A stretch of 64,000 bases of DNA. It comes from Loxodes magnus. Taxonomy: Eukaryota > Ciliophora > Karyorelictea > Loxodida > Loxodidae. The position numbers were made by a program, and so were the translations under genes. Positions 23,449 to 36,023 of this stretch are shown here, piece after piece (position 1 is the first letter of the stretch; the number at the start of each line of letters is the position of its first letter). The stretch is from contig CAMPDV010000087.1 in NCBI GenBank assembly GCA_946699065.1, positions 186,001 through 250,000 of the forward strand. Reading direction: 5' to 3'. The notes under the pieces were generated by a model. The model searched no databases. It was not told the origin of the DNA and saw only the letters and a list, made by a program, of their open reading frames with translations.

Positions 23449-26400
23449 ATGGATTATGTCAAAAGAAATTTCCGTAAGATAAAGGAACAATTTAAAGCTC
23501 TTTATTGTCAGCATGTTAAGGATATAGACGAAGTACAAACCGAGCTACTTTAAAGAAAAACTCTAACTTTCTTTACCCTTTCATTCAATCTTTCATTGGT
23601 AATTACAGTTATTGTTATTGCCATTTATATTGTGCAACTTAGAAATCTACATGGAACGTAATTAGCTTTGCTTAATACAATCCTGTAACTGATTGTAACT
23701 GGACCCATTCTGATTATAAAAACAGGAAGTATATCTATAAGCTATTTCTTTTTTCATTTAAGTTTCTGCTTTTCCTGCTTTGTTTTAGCTATAGAAATTC
23801 CTGATTACACCATAATTGCTGGATTTTGGCTGACAATTTCAATATTATTTTTTATATTTCTAGTAAGAAGTTAGAAGCTAATCATCCTTCTTTTTGCCAT
23901 AACGATGGCTTTTTACTATCTATGTATTAAAAATTTCTACGAGAAAGAGTATTGATAGATAGAGGAACTTTATAAGATTAGATTAGATTTGCATAATCAA
24001 TTTTGATATCAACTCCTGCTTTGTCTATGTCCTGTAATAGTTTTTGTTGTTGCCTTCTGACTAAACAATTTTAACTAGGAAAATTTAAGATTCTTGAATG
24101 AAATTATTATTCGATAAGATCAGTTCCAAAAAACTAAAAATGCATATATGGCTGCCATGAACCATGAATTAAGGAATCCTTTGAATACTATTTTGGGAAG
24201 TATCGAAGTACTATAATCTTAAAGTGATCTATCTGAGAGTCATGCATAACTTATAGAGATGATATCTTGCAGTGGAGAAATTTTGCTAAACTAAGTAAAT
24301 AATGTGCTGGATGCTGAGAAAATAGCAGCTGGCTAGTTTAATATTGTTAAAAATCCTGCTTAAATTAGAAGAATTTTATGGGCAGTTGTCTAATCAAAAA
24401 TTCCAAAAGCTTTAGAAAATTCAATTGAATTAGAAACAAAGATTAGTCCTTCAGTGCCTAAATGACTTTCTTGTGATTAAGTGAAGATTCAGCAAATATT
24501 AATGAATTTGATTGGAAACGCTATTAAGTTTACTTAGGAAGGAAAAGTTTAAATACTTATAGATTGAAATCCTAATTTAGACTCCAGCTCCTAATAAGAT
24601 CTTGATTAAGAAAAAGAAGAAATCTAAGCTGACAAATGGAATCTTCATTTAGCTCATTTCCAACTTTAGTACAATTATAGTGAAAATGAGTTTTAAATAG
24701 TAGCATAAAAGGGATCTCCTTCATGGAAGTAATGAAGAAACTCCTATAGAAAAAAAAGTTATGTTAAATACTAAAACTAAAAAGAAATCTAATAAGAGTT
24801 TTCACTTAATCTAATATACTCTTAGTCCTTAATTGGCAAAAAAATTAAAATCAAGCAAAGAAACAAAAAGGATTACAATACGACGTCGCCTTTTGATATT
24901 AATGAAGAAGAAGCAGACGTTTTAGTTTAAAAAAAGACTAAAAGTTAAAATGTTTTCTTTTAAAATGAAAAAGAAATTACATTAATAAATCAAGAGTGTT
25001 ACTCTAGAATCAATTTATAGCCATAAACATAAGGACAACCAATACAAGATTAAAAAATTTTCTCATTTTTTGAACCCGATAAAAATATTAAGGGAGAGAA
25101 TACTCCTTCTTTCGAGAAGTAAGACAACAATTAAAAAGAAGTGGATGAAAAAGAAAAAAATGAAAAAAATAGTTCTTCATTGTAGAAGAAATAAAAAGAA
25201 AAAGAAAAAGAAAAAACTAGAAAAAAGCGTTCTACAATAATAAAGCAAAATATAGTAGTTAATAAAGCTTTAATATAATACAAAGTAAACAAAAATTTTC
25301 CTATACTTTATTCCTAAGGTAATGAAAAATAAGGAAAACTTACGATTTAGGTAATAGATTAAGGCATAGGCATTACTCATGAAAATCAATAAAAGCTCTT
25401 CAATCCTTTTGTTTAAGCTAATGAAAAAATATCTAACAAATTTGGAGGAACAGGACTTGGACTGTGAATCACTAAGTAAATTCTTGAGTAACATGGAGGA
25501 TAAATAGAGCTTGAATCTGAAGTTGGAAAAGGAAGCAAATTTAAAGTTACTCTTCCATTAGAAGTAATTTAAGAAGTGGAGGCTTTAGAAAAAATAAAAG
25601 AAGATTAATTTTTTGTGGGTGAATAAAAAGTTCTATTAGTTGAAACAAGTCAACATGATTTAAAATAATCTACCAAAATCTTAGAATCTCTTGGATGTGA
25701 AGTTACTTCCAATCTCTGCAGTTAGGAAGCATTTTAAGCTTATGCATCAAAAGGAATGAATTTTTATGATCTCATTCTAATAAATGAAAAACTTGATGAA
25801 ATTCACGGAATTAATCTTTTCTAGAAAGTAATTGACTATGAAATCGTCAATAACTGAAAGTAAACTCCTATTGTTCTTATGACTAAAAACTTGAATAATA
25901 TCAAAAAACTAGAAGCTATAGAGCTTGGCCTTTTAAAAGTAATACCAAAGCCAATAAAGCCTAAAGAAATATACGATTTGTTCGCCTAAATTAAAAGGGA
26001 AAAAGAAGAAATGCAGGAAATAGTAAACAGAACATTGAGTAGTTTTCTTAGCAAATCATAAAGCAATTTATTTACAGTAAGAAACTTAATAATTATAATA
26101 GAGGATGATAACTTTTAAGCTATTGTTTTAAAGAGCTTGATGCAAAGCGTAAGCGATAATTATATATTCTAAACATTTAATGATATAACTTAAGAACAGC
26201 TAAGGGAATATATATATTTGAATCACTAATAAATCCTCTTAGTTACTACTGATTGGGAACTTCCAAGTTTAAGCGGACTTGAAGTGATAAAAACAATACG
26301 ATAGTGTGAAAAAGATAGCTAGCAAGAGTGGCTATCTTATTAGGGACCTATCAAAATAATAGTATGTTCTGGACACAATGACCAATAAAAAATAAATCTT

Positions 26401-26472
26401 TCCAAATAATATGGAGCAAATGATTTTATTGTAAAACCGATCACAATGCAAAAGATAAAGGCAATCTTATGA
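23449..26472 (+). CDS. Hybrid sensor histidine kinase with two receiver domains
   Basis: 1007 aa in one frame. An N-terminal block of about six TM helices (residues 38-215) leads to the H box AAMNHELRNPLNTILG (His239, the phosphorylation site). The ATPase domain has an N box QQILMNLIGNAIKFT (about 350-364), a G1 box VIDQGIGIT (about 636) and a G2 box KFGGTGLGLWITKQILEQHG. Between N and G1 lies an insertion of about 240 residues, very rich in Lys, Glu, Gln and Asn. Two receiver domains follow. REC1 (from about 731) lacks the acceptor Asp (LILINEKLDEI) but keeps the Lys. REC2 (from about 880) has IEDD, Asp935 in VTTDWELPSLSG and the VKP lysine, so it looks competent. It would relay phosphate from His239 to Asp935 and onwards to an HPt protein not seen here. 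Stop TGA; seven or more internal TGAs read as Trp, one in GLGLWITK. Confidence 0.95.
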
Positions 26473-28677
26473 TGTTTTTTATATAAATGAATATATATTA
26501 AGTATATTTGCAAATTATAAAGTCAAAAAGATTACTTTATATTGTATGCTATTATTTATGATTTCTTCAAATCAAAATACAAGTCTTAGGTATTCTTCAG
26601 CATTTTTAATGTCTCATTCAAATAGCGAATTTTATTAGTTCTAAAATTTTAATATCTACGTTTCTGATTTTTTATCATTATCAATAACTAGCAAATGTCA
26701 TCATTTATAAAGCAAGATAATTAATAAAGACATAAGAGTTCCCTAAATTTTTGAATTGTTCTATATATAAATAGAACTAATATTAAGGAAAAATTAAATT
26801 AAATGTATAGTTTGATAATTGAGGATTTACTAAGCTAACTATTAAAGTTTCTAGTTAAAGGATTGAGATAGTAAATTAAATTTTTAATTCAATTATTTTT
26901 TGGAATATTTGGATCTTTCGAAGTATAGATTGCTTCACCAGATATTCAAGATAGTTTATTTAAAAGGTAGAAAAATTGTAATTACTAGATAAATATCATG
27001 CTTCCAATCTAATAAGGAGTATTTAAGTCTTTGAGATTTAAGCTAAATCTAATAAGTTTTCTATAGATAAACTATAATGAAAATATAAATTAACTCCTTT
27101 TTAATAATAAAAACTGCTAAATTTTGGAAAAAATGAATGCATAATACAATCATAAGTTTGTCTCACATACATGACAGAGATTGATAATAGTATAAGCTTA
27201 ACCATTATATATTTGATGTATTTCTTGATGTGAAACTGATTTTCAATCTTTTTAACTTTTAAAGAAATTTAAAAGGTTTATATTACATTAAAAAAATTAA
27301 CCTATCAACTTCCTCTATAGACTCTATATATAAATTGAACCAACTTTCACTTTCTATATCAAGTTAAGCTTTTATAATATACTAATAAAAGCAAAAGCCT
27401 TCATTTAATTTTATAAACAATTTCTATTAATTTTTAAAGTTAAAAGTATTCAAAGCTATTTAAGATCAATAATAATATAATTATTACAAATTAAGGAAAC
27501 ATAGTAGCAATAAGGTTAGACCATACTCTATGCATTTAATTCTAAGATAAAAAGGGATCTTTTAAATTAAAAGTATTGCTTAGTTTATCTACCTCTTTTC
27601 TAATGTTAAATATTAAAATCTGTGTAAGAGTTTTATCATAGCTTTATTAATAGAAACAAATAAAGGTAGAACTAAAAAGTAATTGCTTTAATATAGAATT
27701 TAAATGATAATAAAGCTAAAAATAATAGTAAACAGTTAGGTTGAATTTAAATATTTGCTGTTTAATAATTTTAATTCTTTAGTAATTATATCCTTTTATT
27801 TTCCTATTATATACCTAATACTTTTATTAAGATCAGTTTTTAATAAAAATGTATAAATCTAACTTACAAATCTAGCAAGTGTTTGCTGTTACTAGTATTG
27901 AATATGGATAACATGCTTCTAAATCTAAGAAGTTAATATATAAAAGCAATATTTTAGTTTTTCTATTTTATTTTTAGTTAAAACCAACTAATTTTAAATC
28001 CTTAAAGATATTACTTTCTTATAATTATGCAATAACTCTTCATCAGTAGAACTTAATGACAAATTTACTCTAAATATTCACATTTTTATGGGAAAATTCT
28101 TAATTTTTAAATTAAATACTGAATAGCATTTCAAATTAATAATAAAAAAGGTACAAGTAAGTAAATAAAGTTAATAATATTTCATATTACCCTTGACATG
28201 CATAAATAAGTTAAATCATTTGATTTATAAATAATAGCTTATATAGAATTTTGTTTTAATTGTATTAGCATACAATCTGAAATCAATATAGTATATATTA
28301 AATAAAAAGCATAGCTTATTTATCTTAGATGTGTACATCATTTAAAATTTAGAATTAACTGCTTCTCACTTAAGACATTTGATGCTTTACGAATAGGATA
28401 TTAATAAACTTATATAATTTTATTAATAAGCGACTTAAAAAAGAAGAGGAGATATAGAAGGTAAATAATAACTAATTATCATAATCTAATTTAAATAATT
28501 ATTTTTAAATATAGTAGTTAAATATCATTTTTATTAGGATTTAACTGAAATCTAATTATAAAAGCAAGGATATCCACTTTAGAATTGTCTTCATGATTCT
28601 AATTTATTTATCTTTAATACATTTCTTTGTCTATTTAAGGCATAGAATCATAGTTTGCATTATAAGAGAAATTTAGG
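26473..28677. other. Long AT-rich intergenic region
   Basis: 2.2 kb between two plus-strand genes. A plus-strand frame about 26895-27180 (GIFGSFEVQIASPDIQDSLF) looks weakly coding, but has no start or family. The rest is low-G intergenic DNA. Confidence 0.35.
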
Positions 28678-28902
28678 ATGAAGATTAAGCGAAATTCCAA
28701 TTAAGGAAATACTATTCTTAGATATTACTAAACTTAAAAGAGTGAATAGGCATTAATTCTCCTTTAATGGTTCAACTACGAACAGCTAAAGAAAATAAAA
28801 GAAATAAAAAATCCTTCATCAGTTGTTAGGACTGAATTATTATTAAAAAGTGATTTAGAAATCTTTTGGTTGAATATTTACTTTAATTTACAAATTAAAT
28901 GA
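28678..28902 (+). CDS. Possible small ORF overlapping the SAXO start
   Basis: 74-codon frame MKIKRNSNQGNTILRYYQ ending in a TGA that overlaps the ATG of the next gene (ATGA at 28899-28902). Coding-like composition, no family. It may be an upstream ORF or an unrecognised first exon. An overlap this tight would be unusual for two separate eukaryotic genes. Confidence 0.25.
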
Positions 28903-30188
28903 ACTAAAAATTCAGAGCTTCAAGTAACCCAAGGAGTTCATTATCAAGATGTAGTAGCAGACAGAGTTGTTAGAGTCTTAACTAGAAATATAATAGCAAT
29001 AACTTTGGTGAATTAAAAAGAATATTTGTCAGAAATTAGTAATAAAATTAACAACCTGGAATTTAAGCTAAATCTTAAAGAGACTTGCATAGTAGAAGCT
29101 TCGTTGAAACAAAACCATAAAATTTGAATCTTAAAAAGACCAGTAGAAAAAAACTGAAGCATGAAATTTAATAGAATTAGTTAGAGTAATAGGAATGAGA
29201 AAAATTAAGTGTATTATCAAGGATTTCAGAAGAATAGTAAGCACTATTAAACTAAAAATAAGAAGCTGAAAAATAAGAATTTGAAGATATTAATCCTGAG
29301 TCTAATTTTTGTATTTTAGAAGATTAAAACATGCCTATAATTCCTGAAGTTTACCATCTTACTGGAAGATGCCATTGTGATAAATGTACTTGTGGGAAGC
29401 ATATATGTCCTTCTATGGTATATAAGGGACTTTATCCCTCAGCTGTTTTTTAAACATAATATATGAAAAACTATTGGCAAGATAAAACTTAAGATTATCC
29501 TCTATTAAAAACAGAAAAGGATTGATGACTGAGAGTTAATATTCCCATAGATACTAAAACAACAAACAGATAAGATTTTGATGACAAGCATTTGCAACAA
29601 GTAAAACAGAACATTCAAGTAAATGAGCAAAGCTAAATAGAAGAACAATGTTAGTAAGACGAGACAAAGAGTAGCGAAGTTAATAGTAAGGAAAAACTAT
29701 AAAATAAGTTTATAGCAAGTTCTAGTTACAACAATTAATATCCTGATTGAGGACAATCCAAACCTGAGATTTACAAAAGTCCTTGGATTCCTATAGCAAA
29801 GTATAAGAATATGTCTATTTCAAGCACTTATAAAGAATAATTCTAATAGCCAAATTGAAATTAAAAAAATTTATTAGCTTAATAGAATGAATCATTGGAA
29901 GATAAGTCAAGATAATCGAGAGCCAGTACAAGAACAAATATTAGTTTTTTTAATCCTTGTATTAGTCTTTTAGAAGTTCCTTTCAAATGTAAATCTGTAA
30001 CAAAAAGCGACTATCTACCCAAAATTAGAATAGAACCATAAAATTAAAATTGGAGTTAACCTCCTCCAGCAAAAGTACATATAAATAAATCTATGTACAA
30101 AACAACAAATTCAGTTATGTTTAGTAAAAACCAGCCTGAAGCTGAACTATTCGGGGGAAGAATTAGAAAGCAGAGAATTATATAGTGA
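28899..30188 (+). CDS. SAXO/MAP6-like axonemal microtubule-binding protein
   Basis: 429 aa. Residues 1-130 are polar, Ser/Gln/Arg-rich. About residues 150-185 carry the cysteine module TGRCHCDKCTCGKHICP, matching the N-terminal signature of SAXO (FAM154) proteins (CxCxxCxCGRHxCPH). A tyrosine-containing module FQTQYMKNYW and Mn-like repeats follow: DYPLLKTEKDW and SSSYNNQYPDWGQSKPEIYK, then ISSTYKEQFQQPNW. SAXO proteins line the outside of ciliary and basal body microtubules and stabilise them, which fits a ciliate. The C-terminus is basic, ending FGGRIRKQRIIQ-TGA. Internal TGAs give Trp in KDWWL, PDWGQ and QPNWNQ. Single frame of 430 codons. Confidence 0.82.
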
Positions 30189-31568
30189 ACTTAAAGTAAT
30201 GCCTTTCTATTCTTATTTTATTAAATTTCAATCATTTATAGGATTCTTTAAATTTAAACTCAATAGATCTATTTTAAGTCTAGAAAATTAAAAACAGTAT
30301 TTAGCAAACTGGTTATAATAATCTTAAATGCTCCATAAGGTTTCCTTCATTTAAAATTTTAGGTAATTAAGCATCTTAATATACTGACTAAAATGCTATT
30401 CTGAGTAAAGCTTACTGTTAGCATTTTATCATTCTCCAAGTCATATTGACATTTTAACCTTTCCTTAGTTATCTTAATGCTTTCTTTATTTATCAAATTC
30501 TTTATATACTCAATTCTTCTTGCTCTTCAGATAAAATTTATAAATTATAAAAGCTAAGATCTTAATAAATAAACTTAAGCAAGCGAATGCAGAAGATATA
30601 TTACTAAAAAAGAGGAATAAAAGAGCTTTAATTAAAAAAATGGTTAATAAACAGAAGATTTATATGATAGTAGTAGGAGAATAATCTATTGATTAAGATT
30701 ACTAGCGCATACTAGGTATAACTATTTCAATTAATTACTAAAATAAGTAATAAAGTATATAATTTAAGTAATTGATATAATTAAGCTATTTATTCTTTAT
30801 TAAACTAATATTTAAAGAATGCATTGATACAGTTCTCTTCTTATAAGCTTATTAACTCTGGATTTATCAAATAAGTTTGTTTATTTTTGTTTAGTAATTT
30901 TAGTTAAGCAGAGTAAGAGTTAATACCATAGAAAGTATAATCTTTTATATTAATTTCCAAATTATTTAAGAAGATTCTAGATTAGTTTAACTTATTTGTT
31001 TAAACATAGTACTTTCCTATATATAAATTATTTGCTAAGTAAAAGCAAAATCTATATACTTTATTATAATGCAAGCCTTATAAGTATTAAACTAAATAAA
31101 TTAGACTAAATATTTAAATTAGCCTCATTTATTTAGAAGTTTAAATTAATTAATTTTAAATATACAACTCTCTATAAAATCATTCCTTATTTAAACAATC
31201 TGTTGATTCATTATTTGTCATTTCTTAATCAGACAATTAATATCATATTATTAAGCTACTTTCACACCTTTAATTAAATTTACTTTTGTATAAATCATCT
31301 AAATCCATATAAAAACCTCTTATCTGTTACTTTTATTGCATTTTGGGATATTTGCTTATCTTATCTAGTAGGATAAAAATAGAGAGATTATACATATTTT
31401 AAAAGCATTCATATATTTTTAATAAATTTAGAAGGTTGTAAAATTAGGATGGCTATACGAAGACGTATAAGATGAGTGTGCTAATAATGAAATGTATAAT
31501 TTGCTTAGCAAGAGATATAATATTTGTATAATTTTCAAATTATTTAAAATGAAAATATATTTATTGTC
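30189..31568. other. Intergenic between convergent genes
   Basis: 1.4 kb. Competing coding-like frames exist on both strands at 30340-30760 (minus KERLKCQYDLENDKMLTVSF; plus NKRALIKKMVNKQKIYMIVV), but none has a full start-to-stop reading. No gene called. Confidence 0.35.
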
Positions 31569-32123
31569 TCATTTCTTTTCCACTAAGAATTTCTCAATAT
31601 CTTCCTCAATTCTTCTTGGCTCGAATTTTGGTCCAAAATAAGTTGCGAAAGTTCCATCAGGATGAACTAAAAACTTTCCAAAATTTCATCCTACTTGTTC
31701 TGCGATTTCGTCATGTGTATGAAGTCTAGAATTTTTTCTCAAGAACTTAAAGATGTCTGCAGCATTTTCACCGTTTACATCAACTTTGCCAAACATTTGG
31801 AATTTTGCACGGAATTTCGTTTTTGCAAAAGCTGAGCAAGTTTCATTATTTCCAGGCTCCTACCGTGCAAATTAATTACATGGGAACGCCAAAATTTCAA
31901 ATCCTCTTGGCTATAGTTTATCATGTAATTAAACCAGCTAAGTATATTGATTATCAGTTAAACCGCACTTCGAAGCCACGTTCACAACCAAAATTACGTT
32001 GTTTTAGAATTATTTCATTGATACAATGTCTCCATTAAGATCAACCACATTATCAATATCCCAGAAATTAGTGAATTTAGTATGTACATCGTCCGATTTA
32101 CAACTAGCACAAGTTCCACCCAT
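31569..32123 (-). CDS. Glutathione peroxidase / thioredoxin-dependent peroxidase (Cys type)
   Basis: 184 aa, usual family length, no targeting peptide. Family blocks in order: VVNVASKCGLTDNQYTQL with the peroxidatic Cys53, GFEILAFPCNQFARQEPGNN with resolving Cys and the catalytic Gln, KFQMFGKVDVNG, and VGWNFGKFLVHPDG with the catalytic Trp and Asn. It would reduce hydrogen peroxide or lipid hydroperoxides in the cytosol; as a Cys enzyme it likely uses thioredoxin. The catalytic Trp146 is encoded by TGA (31686-31688), and the gene ends FLVEKK-TGA. TGA is not selenocysteine here, because the peroxidatic codon is TGC. This gene alone shows both meanings of TGA. Confidence 0.95.
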
Positions 32124-32474
32124 TTTTATTATTAAAATATAAACCCCAGAGAATAAAATGAAGTATCTTTTAAAATCTATTTAATATTTACTGGAACTCC
32201 CTATGATTTCTACTAAACAAGAGTAAATTATAAATAATAAAGTATAACTTCAAAATAGATAAGATTATAAATATATTCTATAGAGTACTTTATATTAAGA
32301 TTATTCAATTAACTACCAATTAATTCGGATGTCTTCACAAATTGTGATAGTGATTTAGATGGGAGATATTTTAATTAGCATTTATTGCTTTTCTATAATA
32401 AGGGAAAATATTTTAATTTTATAAAAAGAAGCAAAAATTGAAAGTTCAAGTGATAATTTAAAAGCTAACTAGCA

Positions 32475-33248
32475 TCAGAAAGCTTTAAGTTCGAATTGCA
32501 AATCTCTAAAATCAGTAACTTCTTGAATTTCCTGTTTATGTAAAAATTTGCATAGTAGACTTAAAAGCTAAGAAAAGATTAATTTTGATTCTTGAGATCC
32601 CCAAAAAACTATTTTTTATTCTTCACAAATGACTACTCCACTCTAATTTTGTACTTCACTCAATCCAATTTCATTCATATCATTCTGATTTATTCCAAAA
32701 ATAGCTTTCTTAGGATGTTTTAGAAACTGTAACTAATTCATGAATCCTAAATTTGGATCTACTTGAGGACGTTTCGATTAAAGAAATGTAACTGCTTCAT
32801 TTTCATCCAAATTCTAGGTTTGCATTAGTCAAGCTGCAACCAAAGTAGGAGCGCGGGATTTTCCCTACTCACAGTGGATTAGAATTTTACCTGATGAATT
32901 TTAGACTAATTAAATAAGATTAAGAGCATACTCTATAGCTAATAAAACACTATTCTTTGCACTGTCTTTTAATGATAAGTTATGATACTCGAATTCTTCT
33001 GGATATTTGTTCTGGTATTTATGACTAACTGTATTCAAAATGTGAGTGATTTTATTTTACCTCAAGGCTTCTAAGTTGCATGCAGCAGAATAACCAGAAA
33101 TAAATACGAACTTATTCACTTCAGTTAAGCGATCTGGCTAGTCTCCAACTGATTAAGATCTATAAATAATATCTCCTTCTAAGTCAGAAGTTGGTAGTAT
33201 TACTTTTAAAGTTTTTCTGACCTTTTTAGACTTTACTTCCATTTACAT
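32475..33248 (-). CDS. Dual-specificity protein phosphatase
   Basis: 257 aa. The phosphatase core runs from KFVFISGYSAACNLEALRQN (substrate-depth strands) through ITHILNTVSHKY and YHNLSLKDSAKNS to the active-site loop ILIHCEQGKSRAPTLVAAWL (HCx5R complete: nucleophilic Cys and Arg present) and on to ALTFLQSKRP-type helices. It should remove phosphate from Tyr and Ser/Thr of kinase substrates. A C-terminal extension of about 70 residues follows (GINQNDMNEIGLSEV). Two in-frame ATGs lie six bases apart (33248 and 33242); the longer reading is given. Stop TGA at 32475-32477. The 350 bases between it and the peroxidase start hold no gene. Confidence 0.88.
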
Positions 33249-34099
33249 TCCTCTAAGGAAATTATAATTTTTAAATATGGAATCTCAAATAGTGCTTGCT
33301 ACAATCAGATACTTTTATTGTTTACTACTTAATTAGAAATTTCAACTATTTCTAACTTTATAGAAGGCTTTTATATGAAAGATCTATCTATACAAGCTTT
33401 ATTTTACTTTCAATATCGATTCAAATCTTTAATTTGTGATTTTTATCTTTAATATAAAGCCTAAATAAGAAAAGGGAGGAAAAGCAGGAAAAGATAAATA
33501 CACAACTTAAAAAGCAAAAATATAATTATAGTACGATGAAAAATAAGAAGAAGAAGTAGTCTAAGTCACAGATAAAAGTTAAGGTAGTCAATGCAGTTTG
33601 TTATGAACAGCAAGTATATTAAAAGTAAGTGATTTTAAGTTATAGAGATTACATTTTCTATAATTTATGAAATATTACACGATATTTTAGTTATTTTCAT
33701 TTGGTAATTAAACCAATAAAGTAAACGATTCTCTTTAAATTGTTAAATAGCAAAATTATTCTTATTTTAATTACCTGAAGACCATAGTAGTAGATGATAA
33801 ATAAAAGTAATCCTTAACAAAAAACTAATTTAAAAGGATTTTCCTATTACTCTTAGAACTGCCAGATTTATTTCGTTTTAATAACTAAATAGATATTTCT
33901 GAAAAATTATTATTGCGAATAGAGTTAAATTTCATTTAAAAGTTTGCATTATATAAGAGGAAATATTTATGTAAAAGCTTTAGTCTGCATATGTTTATAA
34001 AAAAGGAGCTAAAGGGAGAAATGTACTATAAGACTATAAAAGGAATAATAGGTGAAGTATAATTAAATGTATAAGCATAAATTTCTTATATAATTATAA
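33249..34099. other. Intergenic with a possible small plus-strand gene
   Basis: A purine-rich plus strand at 33455-33610 gives the frame KGGKAGKDKYTTQKAK...SQGSQCSLL-TGA (about 50 codons), coding-like but without a start ATG. A further TGA-free plus frame follows to about 34060. It may be one small intron-containing gene; not firm enough to call. Confidence 0.25.
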
Positions 34100-36023
34100 T
34101 CAAATTTTAAAATCTTCTAAAGTTTCTATCAAATCTTTCTTTTCCTTTACAGGATTCTCTGACACTTTAACACCTGTTTTAGCTGGAGGAGGAGTCAACT
34201 TTTTAAGATTTTGCTGCTTTATAGAAGTTGTATTTTAAGCTATGTCAAATTGTATTTTAGGTGCTTATGCTTGTTATTGTTTTTAAGCAGGTAAACTCTG
34301 AAATAAGTCAAATTGTAGCTAAGGAGCTTATGCTTGCTGTTGCTTTTATTGTTATGGAATCTAACTAGATTGCTTTTAAGTTTATTACCCAAATAAGTCG
34401 AATTCAATTTATTAATCTTAAAAGCTTTATTATTTATAATGTTTTTCCCAGAAACTACCCATAGGAGCGTTTTATTACATCTTTTGAGATGGGCTTATTG
34501 TCGCAAATAAATCAGGCATCTAGTTACTTTAAATTTTGTTTTGCTGAACTTCGCTACTTTGACTAAATAAATCAAAGATATCTTCTTTATTTTTAGATGG
34601 TGGTTAAGTTGTATTCTAATTGGTAAAATTTTAAATTTCTTTAGGGGCATCAAATATCTCCTCAAATAAATTTAAGTTTGTGACTATTTTCTCTTTTTAC
34701 TCTTATTTAGTCTATGGAAATTTAATTTGCTAGAAAGGATCTTAGATTTGGGATTATTGCTTATTTTGAGGATTTTAAAAAAGATCAGTGAAAGTGTTCT
34801 CTTAATTAGCTTAGTTTTGAGGTGGGAAAGAAAATAAGTCAATATTTTCCTATTATTGGACATTTTAAGTTTAGAAATCAAAAAGATCAAGTTTTTCCTG
34901 CTAGGTTTTTTGTATTTAACTCTATTATGGTTATTATTAAAAGAGATCCAAGTTTTTATCTTCTTGTTACTAACCTACTTCGTTAAATATATCCATTTGT
35001 TGTTGTTATTAATTAGAAATAGGAGCAAATAAATCTTGTTAAGGAGGATTATTGCTCTGGTAAGGTATTTCGAGAAAATTTGCGAAATCAATTTATTAAA
35101 CTAATTTCTTCTACTAATTTTATTGCTAAGCTGTGCTAGATTCCGATTGATTCATTGCTTTAACTTCTTTTTTTTGTTAAATTTGCTCTTATTTTGGTTT
35201 TTTCATGCTAGTATTTTGTGCTGCTGTACTTTGGTTTTATTTCTTTTATTTTGAAGGTTCGATATATCCTCCATAATGTTATCCTCAATTATAATCATTG
35301 AAACCAGTAACTTATTATATACCTTAATCACTTGAAACTCCATAAATTTTTTCATTTATAGTATTTTTAATGCCCTGATATTTATCTCCTATATTTGATA
35401 CGGTTTCTGATGTAATTTCAGTAATTCTAGACGCAATATTTTGTAAAGAAGTTTTAAAACCTGCTTCAATCTTAACTTCACTTCTCACATATTTTTAATA
35501 ATCCTCAGGTTCATAGATTTCTTCTGCTTCTTCTCCTTCAATTTGTATCTTCTACATTTTTTTCTTAGCGTTTTCTCTTTCTATTTCTAATTTTTCAGAA
35601 TGTACTAATAAATCAACAACGAATGCTGCCTTATCTCTCACTGAATTATAACTTACCTCCTTAGCCTCTTTCTATTCCGTCATCATTATAAGCAAAATCA
35701 CACAAATTCTTAATGAAAAACATATGATCTTGAGCAGAATCAATAACAGTGTCAGGTCCAAGCTTAATTAAAGTTTCGAGAAGACAAAGTGCTTTATACA
35801 ACTTCTTTCATTCCCTTGCATGAAAATTGCATAGTTTGCCTCATAAAAACTCCATAATAACAGGATAATTTATAGAACTGTGACTTTAATTTGCTATTTC
35901 TTATAAAGTTGAAGCAGATAATCCATAATTATCATCCGATATCGTTTAATTCAATTGTTTTTCTAAAGGAGAAGACCAAAACTAATCCTTTATTTTAGCT
36001 TTAGCCTTTTCTAAGAATTCCAT
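34100..36023 (-). CDS. Epsin-like clathrin adaptor (ENTH domain)
   Basis: 635 aa from two exons. Residues 1-150 form an ENTH domain: MEFLEKAKAKIKDQF, TISDDNYGLSASTLQEIA, NYPVIMEFLWGKLC, KALCLLETLIKLGPD and GIERGQGVRDKAAFVVDLLV, which bind phosphoinositide and bend membrane. The Gln-rich tail holds at least seven DLF or LFD-type motifs (QDLFAP, LDLFQQ, LDLFDF, IDLFSF, TDLFQN, FDLFSQ, PDLFAT, FDLFGQ, FDLFQS), one DPF, and a clathrin-box-like NLNLFEEIF. Such motifs bind the AP-2 appendage and clathrin. It therefore should link membrane, adaptor and coat in endocytosis. Most tail glutamines are TAA or TAG. Ends TLEDFKI-TGA. Confidence 0.92.
35641..35656 (-). other. 16-nt spliceosomal intron in the epsin gene
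   Basis: GTAAGTTATAATTCAG, phase 1. Splicing restores the conserved ENTH segment DGIERGQG-VRDKAAF (compare epsin GxxxGxNVRxKAK). Unspliced, the frame is lost in the middle of the domain. Confidence 0.88.

Noticed and set aside
26895-27180. Plus-strand frame resembling PAS-type text (GIFGSFEVQIASPDIQ)
   Set aside because: Too short, no start, no firm match to the PAS pattern.
30340-30760. Coding-like frames on both strands
   Set aside because: They contradict each other and none has both start and stop.
31569-32123. TGA in glutathione peroxidase as a selenocysteine codon
   Set aside because: The peroxidatic position is TGC (Cys53). The TGA lies at the catalytic Trp of the WNFxKFLV block.
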